From: Candidatus Vallotiella hemipterorum
GTDB lineage: Bacteria > Pseudomonadota > Gammaproteobacteria > Burkholderiales > Burkholderiaceae
Assembly: GCF_910593725.1 (NCBI RefSeq)
Contig: NZ_OU343031.1
Span: 868,001-932,000 of the forward strand
DNA length: 64,000 bases
Direction: 5' to 3'
The notes below the pieces were generated by a model. That model was not told the DNA's origin and did no database searches. It saw only the letters and a list, made by a program, of their open reading frames with translations. The translations under genes and the position numbers were made by a program. How positions within the stretch are numbered: position 1 is the stretch's first letter; each line of letters starts with the position of its first letter. Shown piece by piece: positions 10,490-21,358 of the stretch.

Positions 10490-12784
10490 TTAAGCTGCAT
10501 TCTCGGCATAAACATTGTTTTTTTCTTTGCGCATAGTTTCTTGCTTGCTTACATTGTTAATTAATTTGTTTCGGGAACCCTTGGATAACTCTGACTTAGC
10601 CAATACTTCTTGCACTAGGCGTAAGTTGATCTTTCTTGAATCTAAATCGACACGACTAATTTGAACCTGAACACGCATAGATAGGTTATAGCATATTCCG
10701 CTACGTTCGCCGCGTAATTCATTCTTAATTGAGTCATACTGAAAATAATCAGAGCCTAGTTCAGTAATATGAACTAATCCATCGATAAATAACGAGTCCA
10801 GCTGTACAAAAATACCAAATGGCATCACGCTGCTAACGACTCCACTATACTCTACTCCAAGCTTATCCATCATAAAGCAACACTTTAGCCACGCTTCAAC
10901 ATCGCGCGAGGCCTCATCGGCACGTCGCTCATTAGCCGAGCAATGTAGGCCAAGCGCCTGCCAGCTAGCATCGCTAGAGTATGCGTGTTTTCCTTTCTCG
11001 TCATTACAAAAAAATGTAAGCGCATAAGGCTGATACTTTTTGCCAGCTAAAATCGCATAAATTGCGCGGTGTATAAGTAAGTCTGGATAACGTCGAATGG
11101 GACTAGTAAAGTGGACATATGCATCATACGCAAGACCAAAATGCCCGATATTATCAGGACTATAAACAGCTTGCTGCATTGAGCGCAGCAGCATTGTCTG
11201 TAGTATTACTGCGTCAGACCGACTTCGTATCTCCCTTATTAGTACCGAATAATTATTCGCATTCGGTTTGTCGTAACCGCCTAACGTTAGGCCTAGACTG
11301 CTTAAAAAAATTCGAAGCTCCTCGAGCTTCTCTTTCATTGGGCTAGCGTGGATTCTATACAACCCAGGATGCTTGTTACGCTTAAGGAAATCAGCTGCGC
11401 ACACATTAGCAGCTAACATACATTCTTCAATTAGTTTATGTGCATCGTTGCGCCAACGTCGTAGGATCTGTTCAATTTTACCTTGTGCATTACAGACAAT
11501 ATAAGTCTCATTTGTAGCGAACTCAATCGCGCCTCGTTTTTCTCGCGCCCCTAGTAATATTTTGAATACACTATGCAAGTGCTGTAGATGCGGAAGCAAT
11601 ATTAACTGTGATGCTGCTTCATACCCCTCTGGGTTCGACAAGATAGCCGCTACTTTGGTGTATGTAAGCCGTGCTACAGAATGTATAACTGCCGGATAAA
11701 ACTGGTATTTCTCAATATGACCACGTGAGTTAATTACTATATCGCAAACAAGCGCACTCCGATCTACACCTGGATTAAGCGAACATAGGCCATTAGATAG
11801 CTTCTCGGGCAACATCGGGATCACACGACGTGGGAAATATACAGATGCACCGCGTTTAAATGCCTCATGATCAAGACTATCCCCATCAGTAACGTAGTGA
11901 GATACATCGGCAATGGCTACTAATAAGCGAAATCCATTCTGTCGGCCGATACGAGTCGGCTCGCAATAGACTCCGTCGTCAAGGTCTCGGCTATCTTCAC
12001 CGTCAATCGTTACGAACGGCATATCACGCAAGTCGATGCGATGGCGAAGATCAGATTCAGGTATCTGATCAGGAAGCTTGGCTACCTGGGCTAGTGCAGC
12101 ATCTGAAAACTGATACGGTACGCCATATTTACGCACGGCAATCTCAATTTCTATACCAGGATCGTTAATGTCACCTATTACCTCTCTAATCTTACCTATT
12201 GGCTGCGAATGACGCCCTGGAAAATCTATTAACTCAATTGAGACGACCTGTCCAGACTTGGGTTTAATCTTATCTATTTGCGTTACGAGAATGTTATGGT
12301 TAATTCGCTTATCCTCTGGCGAAACAATCCATATACTATTTTCACACAGAAGCCGCCCGATAATTTTGATGTCTCTCCGCTTAGTGACCTCGATAATGTG
12401 CGCCTCTGGACGTCCTCGCCGATTATGACTTATTACACGCGCAAGAACCCGATCATTATGCATGACCTTCTGCATTTCTATATGGGAGAGGAATAAGTTA
12501 CTACCAGCATCGTCTCGAATTAGAAATCCATAGCCCTCTCGGTGGCCTTGCACTCGACCAGATACCAAGTTTAATGGATCTGTAAGTTGGTAATAACCGA
12601 GTTTATTAATTCTAAGCTGCCCATCGTGCTCCATTGCGCTAAGGCGCTTAAAAAGCCCTTCGCGCTCTTGTTGCTTAATCGAAAGTATTTTCGCAATATC
12701 ATTACCATCGAGTGGCTTTTGTGTTTTATACAAAACGCCACAAATTTCTTTGCGACTAGGAATTAGATAAGGGTATTTACTCAA
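10490..12784 (-). CDS. rnr: Ribonuclease R
   Basis: 3'-5' processive exoribonuclease for structured RNA decay and rRNA quality control. Domains in order: N-terminal helix-turn-helix-like region, cold-shock domains, RNB catalytic domain with DGEDSRDLDDGVYCE and the late TSPIRRYPDLLIHRAI motif, then an S1 domain (GVVSSVMPFGIFVQLD) and a basic tail. I choose a TTG start that yields LSKYPYLIPSR, matching the family (764 residues). The frame is open 31 codons further to 12877, but that extension is hydrophobic and unlike RNase R. Upstream AAGG is very close to the TTG, so the start is not certain. It lies 3' of tRNA-Leu and 5' of rlmB. Confidence 0.93.
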   Translation of the reverse strand: MSKYPYLIPSRKEICGVLYKTQKPLDGNDIAKILSIKQQEREGLFKRLSAMEHDGQLRINKLGYYQLTDPLNLVSGRVQGHREGYGFLIRDDAGSNLFLSHIEMQKVMHNDRVLARVISHNRRGRPEAHIIEVTKRRDIKIIGRLLCENSIWIVSPEDKRINHNILVTQIDKIKPKSGQVVSIELIDFPGRHSQPIGKIREVIGDINDPGIEIEIAVRKYGVPYQFSDAALAQVAKLPDQIPESDLRHRIDLRDMPFVTIDGEDSRDLDDGVYCEPTRIGRQNGFRLLVAIADVSHYVTDGDSLDHEAFKRGASVYFPRRVIPMLPEKLSNGLCSLNPGVDRSALVCDIVINSRGHIEKYQFYPAVIHSVARLTYTKVAAILSNPEGYEAASQLILLPHLQHLHSVFKILLGAREKRGAIEFATNETYIVCNAQGKIEQILRRWRNDAHKLIEECMLAANVCAADFLKRNKHPGLYRIHASPMKEKLEELRIFLSSLGLTLGGYDKPNANNYSVLIREIRSRSDAVILQTMLLRSMQQAVYSPDNIGHFGLAYDAYVHFTSPIRRYPDLLIHRAIYAILAGKKYQPYALTFFCNDEKGKHAYSSDASWQALGLHCSANERRADEASRDVEAWLKCCFMMDKLGVEYSGVVSSVMPFGIFVQLDSLFIDGLVHITELGSDYFQYDSIKNELRGERSGICYNLSMRVQVQISRVDLDSRKINLRLVQEVLAKSELSKGSRNKLINNVSKQETMRKEKNNVYAENAA

Positions 12785-13067
12785 AGCCTTGGTATAAAGG
12801 GTTAATATGTAAAATATATGAATTGGGTTATCAAGTATCAGTACTATACTGGACAAAGCAGGGTGATGCCCTCTCACTTATTAAGTAATGATTTCTACAC
12901 CGAGTGTAGCTTATTTAGGGTTGATATCTTTACTATACCGGCTAAGCGAATAGTATGCGTGTCTTAAAATAAGCTATAAATTACTACTAGAGATTTCTAA
13001 ATACCCCTGTAGTAAGGGTACTGATCTTACTTGGCTTTACTTTATCGTTATACAGAAGCGTAAGCGT

Positions 13068-13152
13068 TGGTGCCCAGGAGAGGACTCGAACCTCCACAGA
13101 TTTATCTACTAGTACCTGAAACTAGTGCGTCTACCAATTTCGCCACCTGGGC
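13068..13152 (-). tRNA. leuT: tRNA-Leu (anticodon CAG)
   Basis: An 85-base tRNA folds on the minus strand: acceptor arms GCCCAGG and CCTGGGC, a D-arm with AATTGGTAGACGC, an anticodon stem CTAGT/ACTAG around loop TTCAGGT (anticodon CAG), a long variable arm as expected for leucine, and T-loop GGTTCGAGTCC. The CCA end is encoded (13068-13070). It lies upstream of rnr. The symbol is nominal; the isoacceptor identity is the reliable part. Confidence 0.96.
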
Positions 13153-13181
13153 AGCTTGCTGCATAAGAAACGCAGCCCATA

Positions 13182-13210
13182 ATTGTCTTAATCTAACGTT
13201 GTTGTGTCAA
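13182..13210 (-). promoter_or_regulatory. Sigma-70-type promoter for tRNA-Leu
   Basis: On the minus strand a perfect -35 TTGACA (13210-13205) is followed after 17 bases by GACAAT (13187-13182, 4 of 6 consensus). The start of transcription would fall about 22 bases before the mature tRNA 5' end. The rnr gene may be read from the same promoter. Confidence 0.65.
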
Positions 13211-14317
13211 CTATTACATAAAAAATGAGATGGTACAAATAACTAGTAGTTTTATCTACCCAGTGAGAGATTTAGATATTCTCCTGAATGCCAGCCCAAA
13301 ATAGACGACTCTGGGCTATATCCTCTAGAGTTTTGCGCAATTAATACGTATAGCAAAGTGCATTTTATCTTTAATTAAATAACTCTCCCAGCTTTCCTAT
13401 ACTAGCGATAGTATTATTACATAATCTATAAAATACTGTATAAGCTAGACATATATGTCTAGCTTATATCTAGTTAATATAAAGTAGGATTTATACTAAT
13501 TATAGACTACAGACTCCTAATACTAAAGTAGTAAATCGGGGGGGGCTATAAGCACATAAAACTACAGCCTCTTAATACTAGTTAAGAGGAACAGATAATA
13601 AAAATTATGGTAGCTTAAGACCTAGTTTTATACTTCAGTGGAAGCTATTAATTCGAATAATCGATTAGATGCAGAATCTATAACTCTTTGTAATTAAAAT
13701 TATTGACTTGCTACACTTAAACTGTGTATTAGCCTGATCTTTGGGTTTCGTCTACCGTGCTTGAGCGAGATACTTATCTGGTAATATCTAAACTAGATAA
13801 GGAATATTGGAAACTGAGTTCAGTTAACAGGTTTATCTGTATTTAAAAAGGCATAGCTACAATAATAGTAGGGAATATATTATTATAACCCCCCTGTAAT
13901 TTTATACTACAATCGCAATAAACATACATACAGAATGTGGAATGATGATGTGTTTTAGGATAGAAAAATAATCAAGAATCTTGCCTAGAATAACTAGTCT
14001 AGTCTTCTACGTACATATTTCTATAAAGCAAGAAAGCTAAAAAATAGATAATGATTATAGCGAGCAGTTAAAAGAATGGAATATATTATAAATAAAGGAA
14101 ACAGAAAACACCAAAAACGTGAAACACGATTTGTGCCCAGCGGCTAGAAGCTCGATTCTATATTATATAGTTTCTTATAGGTTGTATAAAAAGCGATGCT
14201 TCTAGCGGGAGATACTATATAACTTACTAGTTAGTATATAGATATGCTGATTAGCATTTATATGAAGCCTACTAGGTAGGCGTGCGCTATATAAGCTAAC
14301 AAAGCCTAGGATTTTTG
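13211..14317. other. Spacer with palindromes between tRNA-Leu and zapE
   Basis: About 1.1 kb without a recognisable gene. It holds a 30-bp perfect palindrome (13439-13468), an 8-bp hairpin CCTCTTAA/TTAAGAGG (13568-13589), an inverted repeat GCTAGAAGC (14143-14151) / GCTTCTAGC (14198-14206), and a G8 run (13538-13545). CTAG is strikingly frequent. It is probably the remains of deleted genes. Confidence 0.7.
13439..13468. repeat. 30-bp perfect palindrome
   Basis: The 15-base half-site TATAAGCTAGACATA is followed immediately by its exact reverse complement, with no central spacer. It breaks at both flanks (G on the left, T on the right). It may extrude as a cruciform or, if transcribed, form a hairpin. 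No adjacent gene explains it. Confidence 0.9.
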
Positions 14318-15418
14318 TTATGTCAACAATCTTTTTCCAAAGCGTAGTGGTGCTTCAAGATACTCTTGCGATTGCATCTCGATAATACGTGATACGGTCC
14401 GCTCGAATTCATTAGCCATCAGCCCTTCAATGTAAAGCTGTTTAGCAGGAACAGCGGCAGACATCAGTAGTTTGATCTTATGATCGTATAGTACATCAAT
14501 TAACCACATATAGCGTCGTGCCTCAGACACCATATATATTGTCATTTGAGGAACATCTGATAAAATAATTGTATGAAAGCGTGTCGCTAATTCTAGGTAG
14601 TCATTTTGAGAATATTGTCCAGCACATAGCGTCGAAAAATCAAACCAAACAACACCATTAGCTCGACGGAGCGCCTTGATTGCCCGTTTTTCAACATACA
14701 CTACTGGGTTATTATCTGGTACTATAGCCAACTGGGTAAACGCAGAATTCAGTAGTCCATCGGCATGAATGCCTAACGGGGTATAATACGCGCGCATCTG
14801 TTCTGTCGTACAGAGGCGGTAGTCAGTGCCTGCATCTACGCTTAATATCTCAAGCCTTTCGTTAATTAAATCGATCGCAGGTAATACACGATCTCGATGT
14901 AAACCATTCGGATATATCATACTGGGTTTATAATTAGAGGTCATCACGAACTGTACACCGCTATCGAATAGCCTTAACAGCAACATATATAAGATCATTG
15001 CATCGGCGATATCTGAGATATGGAACTCATCAAAGAAAATAAATTGATAACGCTTCGCAATTAATCTCGCAAGTTCATCTATCGGATCGACACGACCTTT
15101 TAGGTTCTTGAGCTCACGATGTACTTCTCGCATAAATTCATGGAAGTGCAACCGTATTTTTCGTTGTACCGGCACGACAGTATAAAAAGCATCCATTAAA
15201 AAGCTTTTGCCACGTCCAACGCCGCCCCACATATAAATTCCTTGAGGAGGCAGATTTGGTTGGATAATCCATTTTGTAAGCACATTGGAACGCTGTTCTG
15301 TATAGAACATCCAGGCATCACAGCAACGCTGTAGCCGGCTGATTGCTTGTTGTTGAGCTATATCAGCTTTATAGCCTCGTGCAGCTAGTTCTTTTGTACA
15401 GTATTCAGTAATATTCAT
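14318..15418 (-). CDS. zapE: Cell division ATPase ZapE (AFG1 family)
   Basis: P-loop AAA-type ATPase; ZapE promotes Z-ring constriction under stress in E. coli, and AFG1-like proteins also act in membrane protein quality control. 366 residues, typical. Walker A GGVGRGKS at residues 65-72, Walker B IFFDEFHISD, followed by an MTSNYKP sensor-like segment. The ATG start lies 63 bases after lpd, so it probably forms the end of the odhA-odhB-lpd-zapE run, as in Burkholderia. All catalytic motifs are intact. Confidence 0.92.
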   Translation of the reverse strand: MNITEYCTKELAARGYKADIAQQQAISRLQRCCDAWMFYTEQRSNVLTKWIIQPNLPPQGIYMWGGVGRGKSFLMDAFYTVVPVQRKIRLHFHEFMREVHRELKNLKGRVDPIDELARLIAKRYQFIFFDEFHISDIADAMILYMLLLRLFDSGVQFVMTSNYKPSMIYPNGLHRDRVLPAIDLINERLEILSVDAGTDYRLCTTEQMRAYYTPLGIHADGLLNSAFTQLAIVPDNNPVVYVEKRAIKALRRANGVVWFDFSTLCAGQYSQNDYLELATRFHTIILSDVPQMTIYMVSEARRYMWLIDVLYDHKIKLLMSAAVPAKQLYIEGLMANEFERTVSRIIEMQSQEYLEAPLRFGKRLLT

Positions 15419-15481
15419 CAGTGAAAATAGGCAGGTATCGCTCGCTCTATTTTGACGCCTATATTTGCAGGCGACATTTTA

Positions 15482-16912
15482 TTACATGTTTAATGCTCGC
15501 CCATCCACGGCTAGCGCCGCTTCTCGCATTACCTCGGAAAGCGACGGATGCGGATGGCAAATTCGCGCGATGTCTTCCGACGAAGCTCTAAATTCCATTG
15601 CAACAACTGCTTCAGAGATCAGGTCAGACGCGTTTGCGGCTACAATATGTACACCAAGAAGTTCGTCTGTATTCACGTCGGCGATCATTTTTATGAAGCC
15701 ATTACTATGATTCATGGCTAATGCACGGCCATTGGCCATGAATGGGAACTCTCCACTCTTGATTTGACGGCCCTCTGCTTTTAATTGAGATTCGGTCTTG
15801 CCGACCCACGCAATTTCAGGCTCTGTATAGATAACCCATGGAATACAGTTATAGTCGATATGCGGTTTTTGTCCATCTATTATCTCAGCTACTAGTACGC
15901 CTTCATCTTCAGCTTTGTGAGCAAGCATTGGGCCACGTACTATATCGCCAATTGCATAGATGCCAGGCAGTTTAGTACGACAACAATGGTCAACGTCTAT
16001 AAATCCATGGTTATTAACCGCTAGCCCAATAGCTTCAAGTCCAAGATTATCGGTATTTGGGACGCGACCAATAGATACAATTAATCGGTCGGCTTCAAGC
16101 TTCTGAGCATGAACATTTTTGTATGAATATAAGATCGTTACCGTATTATCAATTACTTGCACTTTGTCGATCTGTACACCTAAGTGTATTTTTAATCCCT
16201 GCTGCGCGAATTGTTTCCAGGCTTCCTTGGCTACTCGCTGATCAGCGGTGCTAAGAAAGGATGGAGCAGCCTCGAGCACCGTAACGTCGGCACCAAGACG
16301 CCTCCATAGAGAACCTAGTTCTAGCCCAATAACGCCCGCTCCAATTACTGCAAGCTTTTTAGGCACTGAGTTAAATGTCAATGCACCTTCATTATCTACA
16401 ATAATCTGATTATCTACTTTCAAAAATGGTAAGTGGCGCGCCTTCGACCCGGTTGCAATAATTACATCACGAGCGCTTACGAACTCCGAGCTGTCTTCAC
16501 CGGCTATATTAAGCCGATAGCTCGTATTCGTCTTACCCGTAAAACTTCCATGCCCTTTGAGCCAAGTAATTTTATTCTTGCGGAATAAGAACTCAATACC
16601 TTTAGTCATCTTATTAACGATCGTATCTTTGCGAGCATGCATTTGTGCGATATTAATTTTTATATTTGATACTAGAATTCCGTGATCGCGAAGATGACGC
16701 GAAGCAGTCTCAAACGCTTCGGACGAGGCTAGTAGTGCCTTTGAGGGTATACAACCTACATTCAGACAAGTGCCACCGAGCTTAAGTTCACCGGCTGGAT
16801 TTTTCCACTTCTCGATGCAAGCAACGCTTTTACCAAGTTGTGCAGCACGGATTGCCGCAACGTAGCCACCGGGTCCCGCGCCAATCACAATAACATCAAA
16901 TTCTTTTTCCAT
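15482..16912 (-). CDS. lpdA: Dihydrolipoyl dehydrogenase (E3)
   Basis: FAD flavoprotein that reoxidises dihydrolipoamide with NAD+, the E3 part of the 2-oxoglutarate dehydrogenase complex. 476 residues. FAD-binding GAGPGGYVAA near the N-terminus, the redox disulfide C49/C54 in GGTCLNVGC, NAD-binding GAGVIGLELGS, and the C-terminal HPHPSLSE with the catalytic His. It starts 11 bases after odhB, so the two are co-transcribed. It may also serve pyruvate dehydrogenase if no second E3 gene exists elsewhere, which the window cannot show. Confidence 0.96.
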   Translation of the reverse strand: MEKEFDVIVIGAGPGGYVAAIRAAQLGKSVACIEKWKNPAGELKLGGTCLNVGCIPSKALLASSEAFETASRHLRDHGILVSNIKINIAQMHARKDTIVNKMTKGIEFLFRKNKITWLKGHGSFTGKTNTSYRLNIAGEDSSEFVSARDVIIATGSKARHLPFLKVDNQIIVDNEGALTFNSVPKKLAVIGAGVIGLELGSLWRRLGADVTVLEAAPSFLSTADQRVAKEAWKQFAQQGLKIHLGVQIDKVQVIDNTVTILYSYKNVHAQKLEADRLIVSIGRVPNTDNLGLEAIGLAVNNHGFIDVDHCCRTKLPGIYAIGDIVRGPMLAHKAEDEGVLVAEIIDGQKPHIDYNCIPWVIYTEPEIAWVGKTESQLKAEGRQIKSGEFPFMANGRALAMNHSNGFIKMIADVNTDELLGVHIVAANASDLISEAVVAMEFRASSEDIARICHPHPSLSEVMREAALAVDGRALNM

Positions 16913-16923
16913 AAAATTTTTAC

Positions 16924-18159
16924 TTAAATGTTAAGTAGTAATCGCTCTGGATTTTCCAGAACTTCTTTTATAGCGATAAGCGAGAGTACTGCCTCTCGGC
17001 CATCGATGAGCCGGTGATCATATGACAATGCAAGATAGTTAATTGGCCTAATCACGATCTGGCCATTCTCAACAACCGGCCGCTCTTTTGTCGCATGAAC
17101 ACCAAGGATTGCCGATTGCGGCGGGTTTATAATCGGTGTCGATAGCATTGAGCCAAATATGCCGCCATTCGATATTGAGAACGTTCCACCGCTTATTTCC
17201 TCGATTGATAATTTTCCGTCTCGGGCTTTCGAACTAAACTCAGAAATCTTCTTCTCGATGTCGGCAAAACCCATCTGATCTACGTTTCTCAGGATAGGTA
17301 CAACTAAGCCGCGCGGCGAGCCGACGGCGACGCCAATGTCAAAGTAGCCATGGTAAACAATATTGTTTTTATCGATTGAGGCGTTCAGAATTGGGAACTT
17401 CTGTAGAGCATGCACGACTGCTTTCACGAAAAAGGACATAAAGCCCAGTTTTACTTCGTGTTCTTTTATAAAGCAATCCTGATACCTACTCCGCAGATTA
17501 ATAACCGGCGCCATATTGACTTCATTGAATGTAGTCAGAATTGCATTAGTCTGTTGCGACTCCAGTAAGCGCTCAGCGATTCGTACACGAAGCCGTGACA
17601 TTGGCACCCGCTGTTCTGGACGATCCGTTATCCAAGAATTCGCGTACGATTCATCAACTTGCGGTAATGCAGCATCTAGTGGTATTTCACTGGTTGACAG
17701 GACATCGCCTTTAGTCACCCGCCCGCCCCGGCCAGTTCCTGTTAGCTGATCTGCTCTTAAGTTTTTTTCCCTAAGCAGCTGCGAAGCAGCTGGTGAGGCT
17801 ACACTACTAAGTGACGATGATGCATGGATGGGCAAAGTTTGCCCTATAAACTTTGCTTTGCTATCTTCTGCAGAGATATTTTTAGTCGCTATAGGGCTTA
17901 CTGCAGTATTAGCCTTAAGCTCTGTATCAATCTGCGCAATTACATCATCGGCGATAACCGTGTCACCAGCGTGCTTGATTATTTGAGAAAGTATGCCCGA
18001 GGCTGGAGCAGGTACTTCAAGCACAACTTTATCTGTTTCAATTTCAATCAGTATCTCATCTTGTACAACTGCTTCTCCTGGTTGTTTCTTCCAGCCGAGC
18101 ATCGTAGCTTCAGATACTGATTCCGAAAGCCTCGGAACTTTAATCTCAATAATAGCCAT
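16924..18159 (-). CDS. odhB: Dihydrolipoyllysine succinyltransferase (E2 of 2-oxoglutarate dehydrogenase)
   Basis: Carries the succinyl group from E1 to CoA. 411 residues. The lipoyl domain has its lysine in [10 protein letters not shown] (about residue 43). An Ala/Ser-rich linker follows. The peripheral subunit-binding domain is [18 protein letters not shown] then [12 protein letters not shown]. The catalytic core ends with the [10 protein letters not shown] active site. ATG start with CAGGA eight bases upstream. It lies between odhA (77 bases upstream) and lpd (11 bases downstream), the standard order. Confidence 0.97.
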   Translation of the reverse strand: MAIIEIKVPRLSESVSEATMLGWKKQPGEAVVQDEILIEIETDKVVLEVPAPASGILSQIIKHAGDTVIADDVIAQIDTELKANTAVSPIATKNISAEDSKAKFIGQTLPIHASSSLSSVASPAASQLLREKNLRADQLTGTGRGGRVTKGDVLSTSEIPLDAALPQVDESYANSWITDRPEQRVPMSRLRVRIAERLLESQQTNAILTTFNEVNMAPVINLRSRYQDCFIKEHEVKLGFMSFFVKAVVHALQKFPILNASIDKNNIVYHGYFDIGVAVGSPRGLVVPILRNVDQMGFADIEKKISEFSSKARDGKLSIEEISGGTFSISNGGIFGSMLSTPIINPPQSAILGVHATKERPVVENGQIVIRPINYLALSYDHRLIDGREAVLSLIAIKEVLENPERLLLNI

Positions 18160-18236
18160 TGTTATTATCCTGAATACGTATAAGGCGAGCAGGTGCCGAG
18201 ACTCGGCGACTCTCTCTTCGCTGCATCTTTGTATAG

Positions 18237-21092
18237 TTACTTTATAAGCGTCGCGCTTTTAAGTTGGTCAAACGCACCTTTAACTAAAGATTTTTGCTGC
18301 TCGTAATGCTTCGCGTAATAACCGACTGCTGGCGATGCGGCCTCTGGCCGACCGCTGTACGCTAGCCTTATACCGTCTCGCATACTTTCGGAGAGGCGAT
18401 GCTTAATATAAAACCAAGGTCCTTGATTCTGTGGTTCATCCTGTACCCAGACCACCTCAGTCGCGTTATCGTACTTCTTTAGCTCATCTTCTAACTGTTT
18501 GTAAGCGAATGGATACAGTTGCTCTATACGTAATATAGCTACGTCATCTCTCTTTTCCTCGCGGCGATAGGCAATAAGATCGTAGTAGACGCGGCCTGAG
18601 CAAATAAGAACGCGCTTAACCTTTTGAGGGTCAATCGATGAATCTATCTCGCCAAGTACCGGATAAAACTTGTCTTTTGCCAATTCGAATAAGTGAGATA
18701 GTGCTTCCTTGTGACGTAATAATGACTTCGGTGTCAACACAAGCAACGGCTTTCGGAACAGACGGATCATCTGGCGTCGCAGTAAGTGGAACATTTGTGC
18801 TGGCGTCGTCGGCTGCACAACCTGAATATTGTGCTCCGCACACAATTGCAGATACCGCTCAATGCGCGCTGACGAGTGTTCTGGACCCTGTCCTTCGTAG
18901 CCATGCGGTAATAGCATGGTCAGCCCTGATACACGACCCCACTTAACTTCACCAGACGAGATAAATTGATCAACAACAACTTGGGCGCCATTAGCAAAAT
19001 CACCAAATTGAGCTTCCCATATTACTAGCGTATTCGGTTCAGCTGTTGAATATCCATACTCAAAGCCAAGTACCGCTTCCTCTGACAGTACCGAATCAAT
19101 AACAGTAAAGCTTGCTTGTCCATCCGCAACATTTTGCAGTGGAATATATGTGCCACCGTCCCAGCGTTCACGATTCTGATCGTGCAGTACTGAGTGGCGA
19201 TGTGTAAATGTGCCACGGCCTGAGTCTTGCCCAGTTAATCGAACTGCATAGCCAGAGGCGACTAGCGATGCAAATGCGAGATGTTCACCCATACCCCAGT
19301 CTAGCAGTTGCTTACCGGCTCCCATCTTACGACGATCATTAATCACCCGCTCTACCAGCGGGTGGAGCTTAAAGTTCTCGGGGATTGTCACGATCCTTTC
19401 AGCTAGACGCTTAAGCTCATCTAACGATACAGTAGTATCTGCCGCATCAGTCCACTTTCTATTTAGGAACGGCAACCAGTTAACCGAGTACTTACTCTTG
19501 TGGTTTGAGAGTACTGGGTCAATTGTGTGATGCCCTTCATCCATTGCCCGTCGGTATGTCTCTATATACCGATTAGCCTCATCGGCATCGATCACACCCC
19601 GCGTTATCAGCTTTTCTGCATATAGCGACCGCACACCGGGATGCTGCATAATTTTTTTATACATCAGAGGCTGAGTGACTGCTGGTGTATCCTGCTCATT
19701 ATGACCAAGCTTACGGAAACAGACAATATCAATCACGACATCTTTATGAAACTTCATGCGGAAATCGATTGCAAGTTGTGTGGCAAATACAACTGCCTCT
19801 GGATCATCGCTATTCACATGCAGTACCGGCGCTTCAATCATTTTTACAACATCGGTGCAATACAATGTCGAGCGTGTATCTCGCGGATCGGATGTAGTAA
19901 ATCCAATCTGATTATTAATAACGATATGTAGCGTGCCACAAGTACCATAGCCGCGTGTTTGCGCCAGATTCAGTGTCTCCATTACCACACCCTGGCCAGC
20001 AAAAGCTGCATCGCCATGAACTTGAACTGGTAAGACCTGTGAACCATTTAGATTATTACGGCGGTCCATACGCGCCTTTACTGAGCCTTCAACTACTGGA
20101 TTAACAATCTCTAGGTGAGAGGGGTTAAACGCTAGTGATAGGTGCACAAGACCGCCGGCTGTCGAAACATCAGATGAAAAACCCTTGTGATACTTTACAT
20201 CGCCAGCAGGTAAACCGTCGACGTGTTTACCTTCAAATTCGGCGAATAGGTCTGTTGGTGTCTTGCCGAGCGTGTTAACAAGCACGTTCAGTCGACCGCG
20301 GTGAGCCATACCGATCACAATCTCTTGTACACCTTGACCGCCCGTATGATGTACAACCTCGTCCATTGCCGCAATAAAGCTTTCCCCCCCTTCAAGCGAG
20401 AAACGCTTCTGACCAACGTACTTAGTATGTAAGTAGCGCTCTAGGCCTTCGGCTGCGGTTAAGCGCTTCAGAATATGCTTTTTTTTGCCATCGGAGAAAT
20501 TTGGTGTTGAATGCGTAGACTCTAACCGTTCCTTCCACCATCGTTTCTGCTCAGGGTCGCTAATATACATAAACTCCACGCTAATCGTACCGCAATACGT
20601 ATCACGTAGCGCTTGTACGATATGACGCAACGATGCTTGCTCGAAGCCGAAATATAGGTTCGCTGCATGGAAAATTTGGTCCATATCAGCTTCGGTAAAG
20701 CCGTAAAATACAGGTTCGAGTTCGGGAATATGCGGGCGTTCTCGTCGTTCCAAGGGATCGATATTTGCCCATTGCGATCCGAGGAAACGATAGGCGTCGA
20801 TTAGTGATTGAACGTGGGCCTGCTGTCGTGCAGTAGATAGGTTGTTATTATCGCTGCATAAAATAAATGCATTTTTTTTAGCTCGCCGGGCGAAAGACTC
20901 AATGATTGGTGCATGTGCCACATCATTTGAATTCTGGCCATCTGAAGATGGCATATTTCGCAATACATCAAAGTAGTTTTGCCAATTCTCGTGAATAGAT
21001 GCCGGGTTATCGAGATATGCTTCGTACAACTCTTCTATGTATGGAGCATTGCCGCCAAACAAATACGAGTTTAGCTGGAATTGCCTCTTCAT
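18237..21092 (-). CDS. odhA: 2-oxoglutarate dehydrogenase E1
   Basis: Thiamine-diphosphate enzyme that decarboxylates 2-oxoglutarate to start succinyl-CoA formation in the TCA cycle. The N-terminal [21 protein letters not shown], the [11 protein letters not shown] motif, the ThDP-binding [11 protein letters not shown] and the late [17 protein letters not shown] are all present. I choose the ATG giving [10 protein letters not shown] (951 residues), 11 bases after AAAGG. A GTG four codons earlier (21104) is almost touching that AAAGG, so it is less likely. An in-frame C7 run (20394-20400) sits inside the gene without disturbing the frame. TCA function is thus retained. Confidence 0.96.
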   Translation of the reverse strand: MKRQFQLNSYLFGGNAPYIEELYEAYLDNPASIHENWQNYFDVLRNMPSSDGQNSNDVAHAPIIESFARRAKKNAFILCSDNNNLSTARQQAHVQSLIDAYRFLGSQWANIDPLERRERPHIPELEPVFYGFTEADMDQIFHAANLYFGFEQASLRHIVQALRDTYCGTISVEFMYISDPEQKRWWKERLESTHSTPNFSDGKKKHILKRLTAAEGLERYLHTKYVGQKRFSLEGGESFIAAMDEVVHHTGGQGVQEIVIGMAHRGRLNVLVNTLGKTPTDLFAEFEGKHVDGLPAGDVKYHKGFSSDVSTAGGLVHLSLAFNPSHLEIVNPVVEGSVKARMDRRNNLNGSQVLPVQVHGDAAFAGQGVVMETLNLAQTRGYGTCGTLHIVINNQIGFTTSDPRDTRSTLYCTDVVKMIEAPVLHVNSDDPEAVVFATQLAIDFRMKFHKDVVIDIVCFRKLGHNEQDTPAVTQPLMYKKIMQHPGVRSLYAEKLITRGVIDADEANRYIETYRRAMDEGHHTIDPVLSNHKSKYSVNWLPFLNRKWTDAADTTVSLDELKRLAERIVTIPENFKLHPLVERVINDRRKMGAGKQLLDWGMGEHLAFASLVASGYAVRLTGQDSGRGTFTHRHSVLHDQNRERWDGGTYIPLQNVADGQASFTVIDSVLSEEAVLGFEYGYSTAEPNTLVIWEAQFGDFANGAQVVVDQFISSGEVKWGRVSGLTMLLPHGYEGQGPEHSSARIERYLQLCAEHNIQVVQPTTPAQMFHLLRRQMIRLFRKPLLVLTPKSLLRHKEALSHLFELAKDKFYPVLGEIDSSIDPQKVKRVLICSGRVYYDLIAYRREEKRDDVAILRIEQLYPFAYKQLEDELKKYDNATEVVWVQDEPQNQGPWFYIKHRLSESMRDGIRLAYSGRPEAASPAVGYYAKHYEQQKSLVKGAFDQLKSATLIK

Positions 21093-21358
21093 TTTGAAGC
21101 TCACCTTTCTTCGAGTTTTTCGAGAAATAGCGGGTTATAAAACCCTCCGCGCTACGGCCTGACCGTGTAGCGGATTGCGCGAATCAAGTTGGCTTGGAAG
21201 GACTCAAAAACTCATAGAAGAAGCTTATCACGTTTAGCATATTGCAGCTATTTACCTGTGCAAAGCGCATTAACGCCTATACACAGTAGGCCAGACTCGA
21301 AATACAGTACTAGTATCGCCGCGCTTTACTGCCCAGCAATGGCGCTATTGCAACACAT

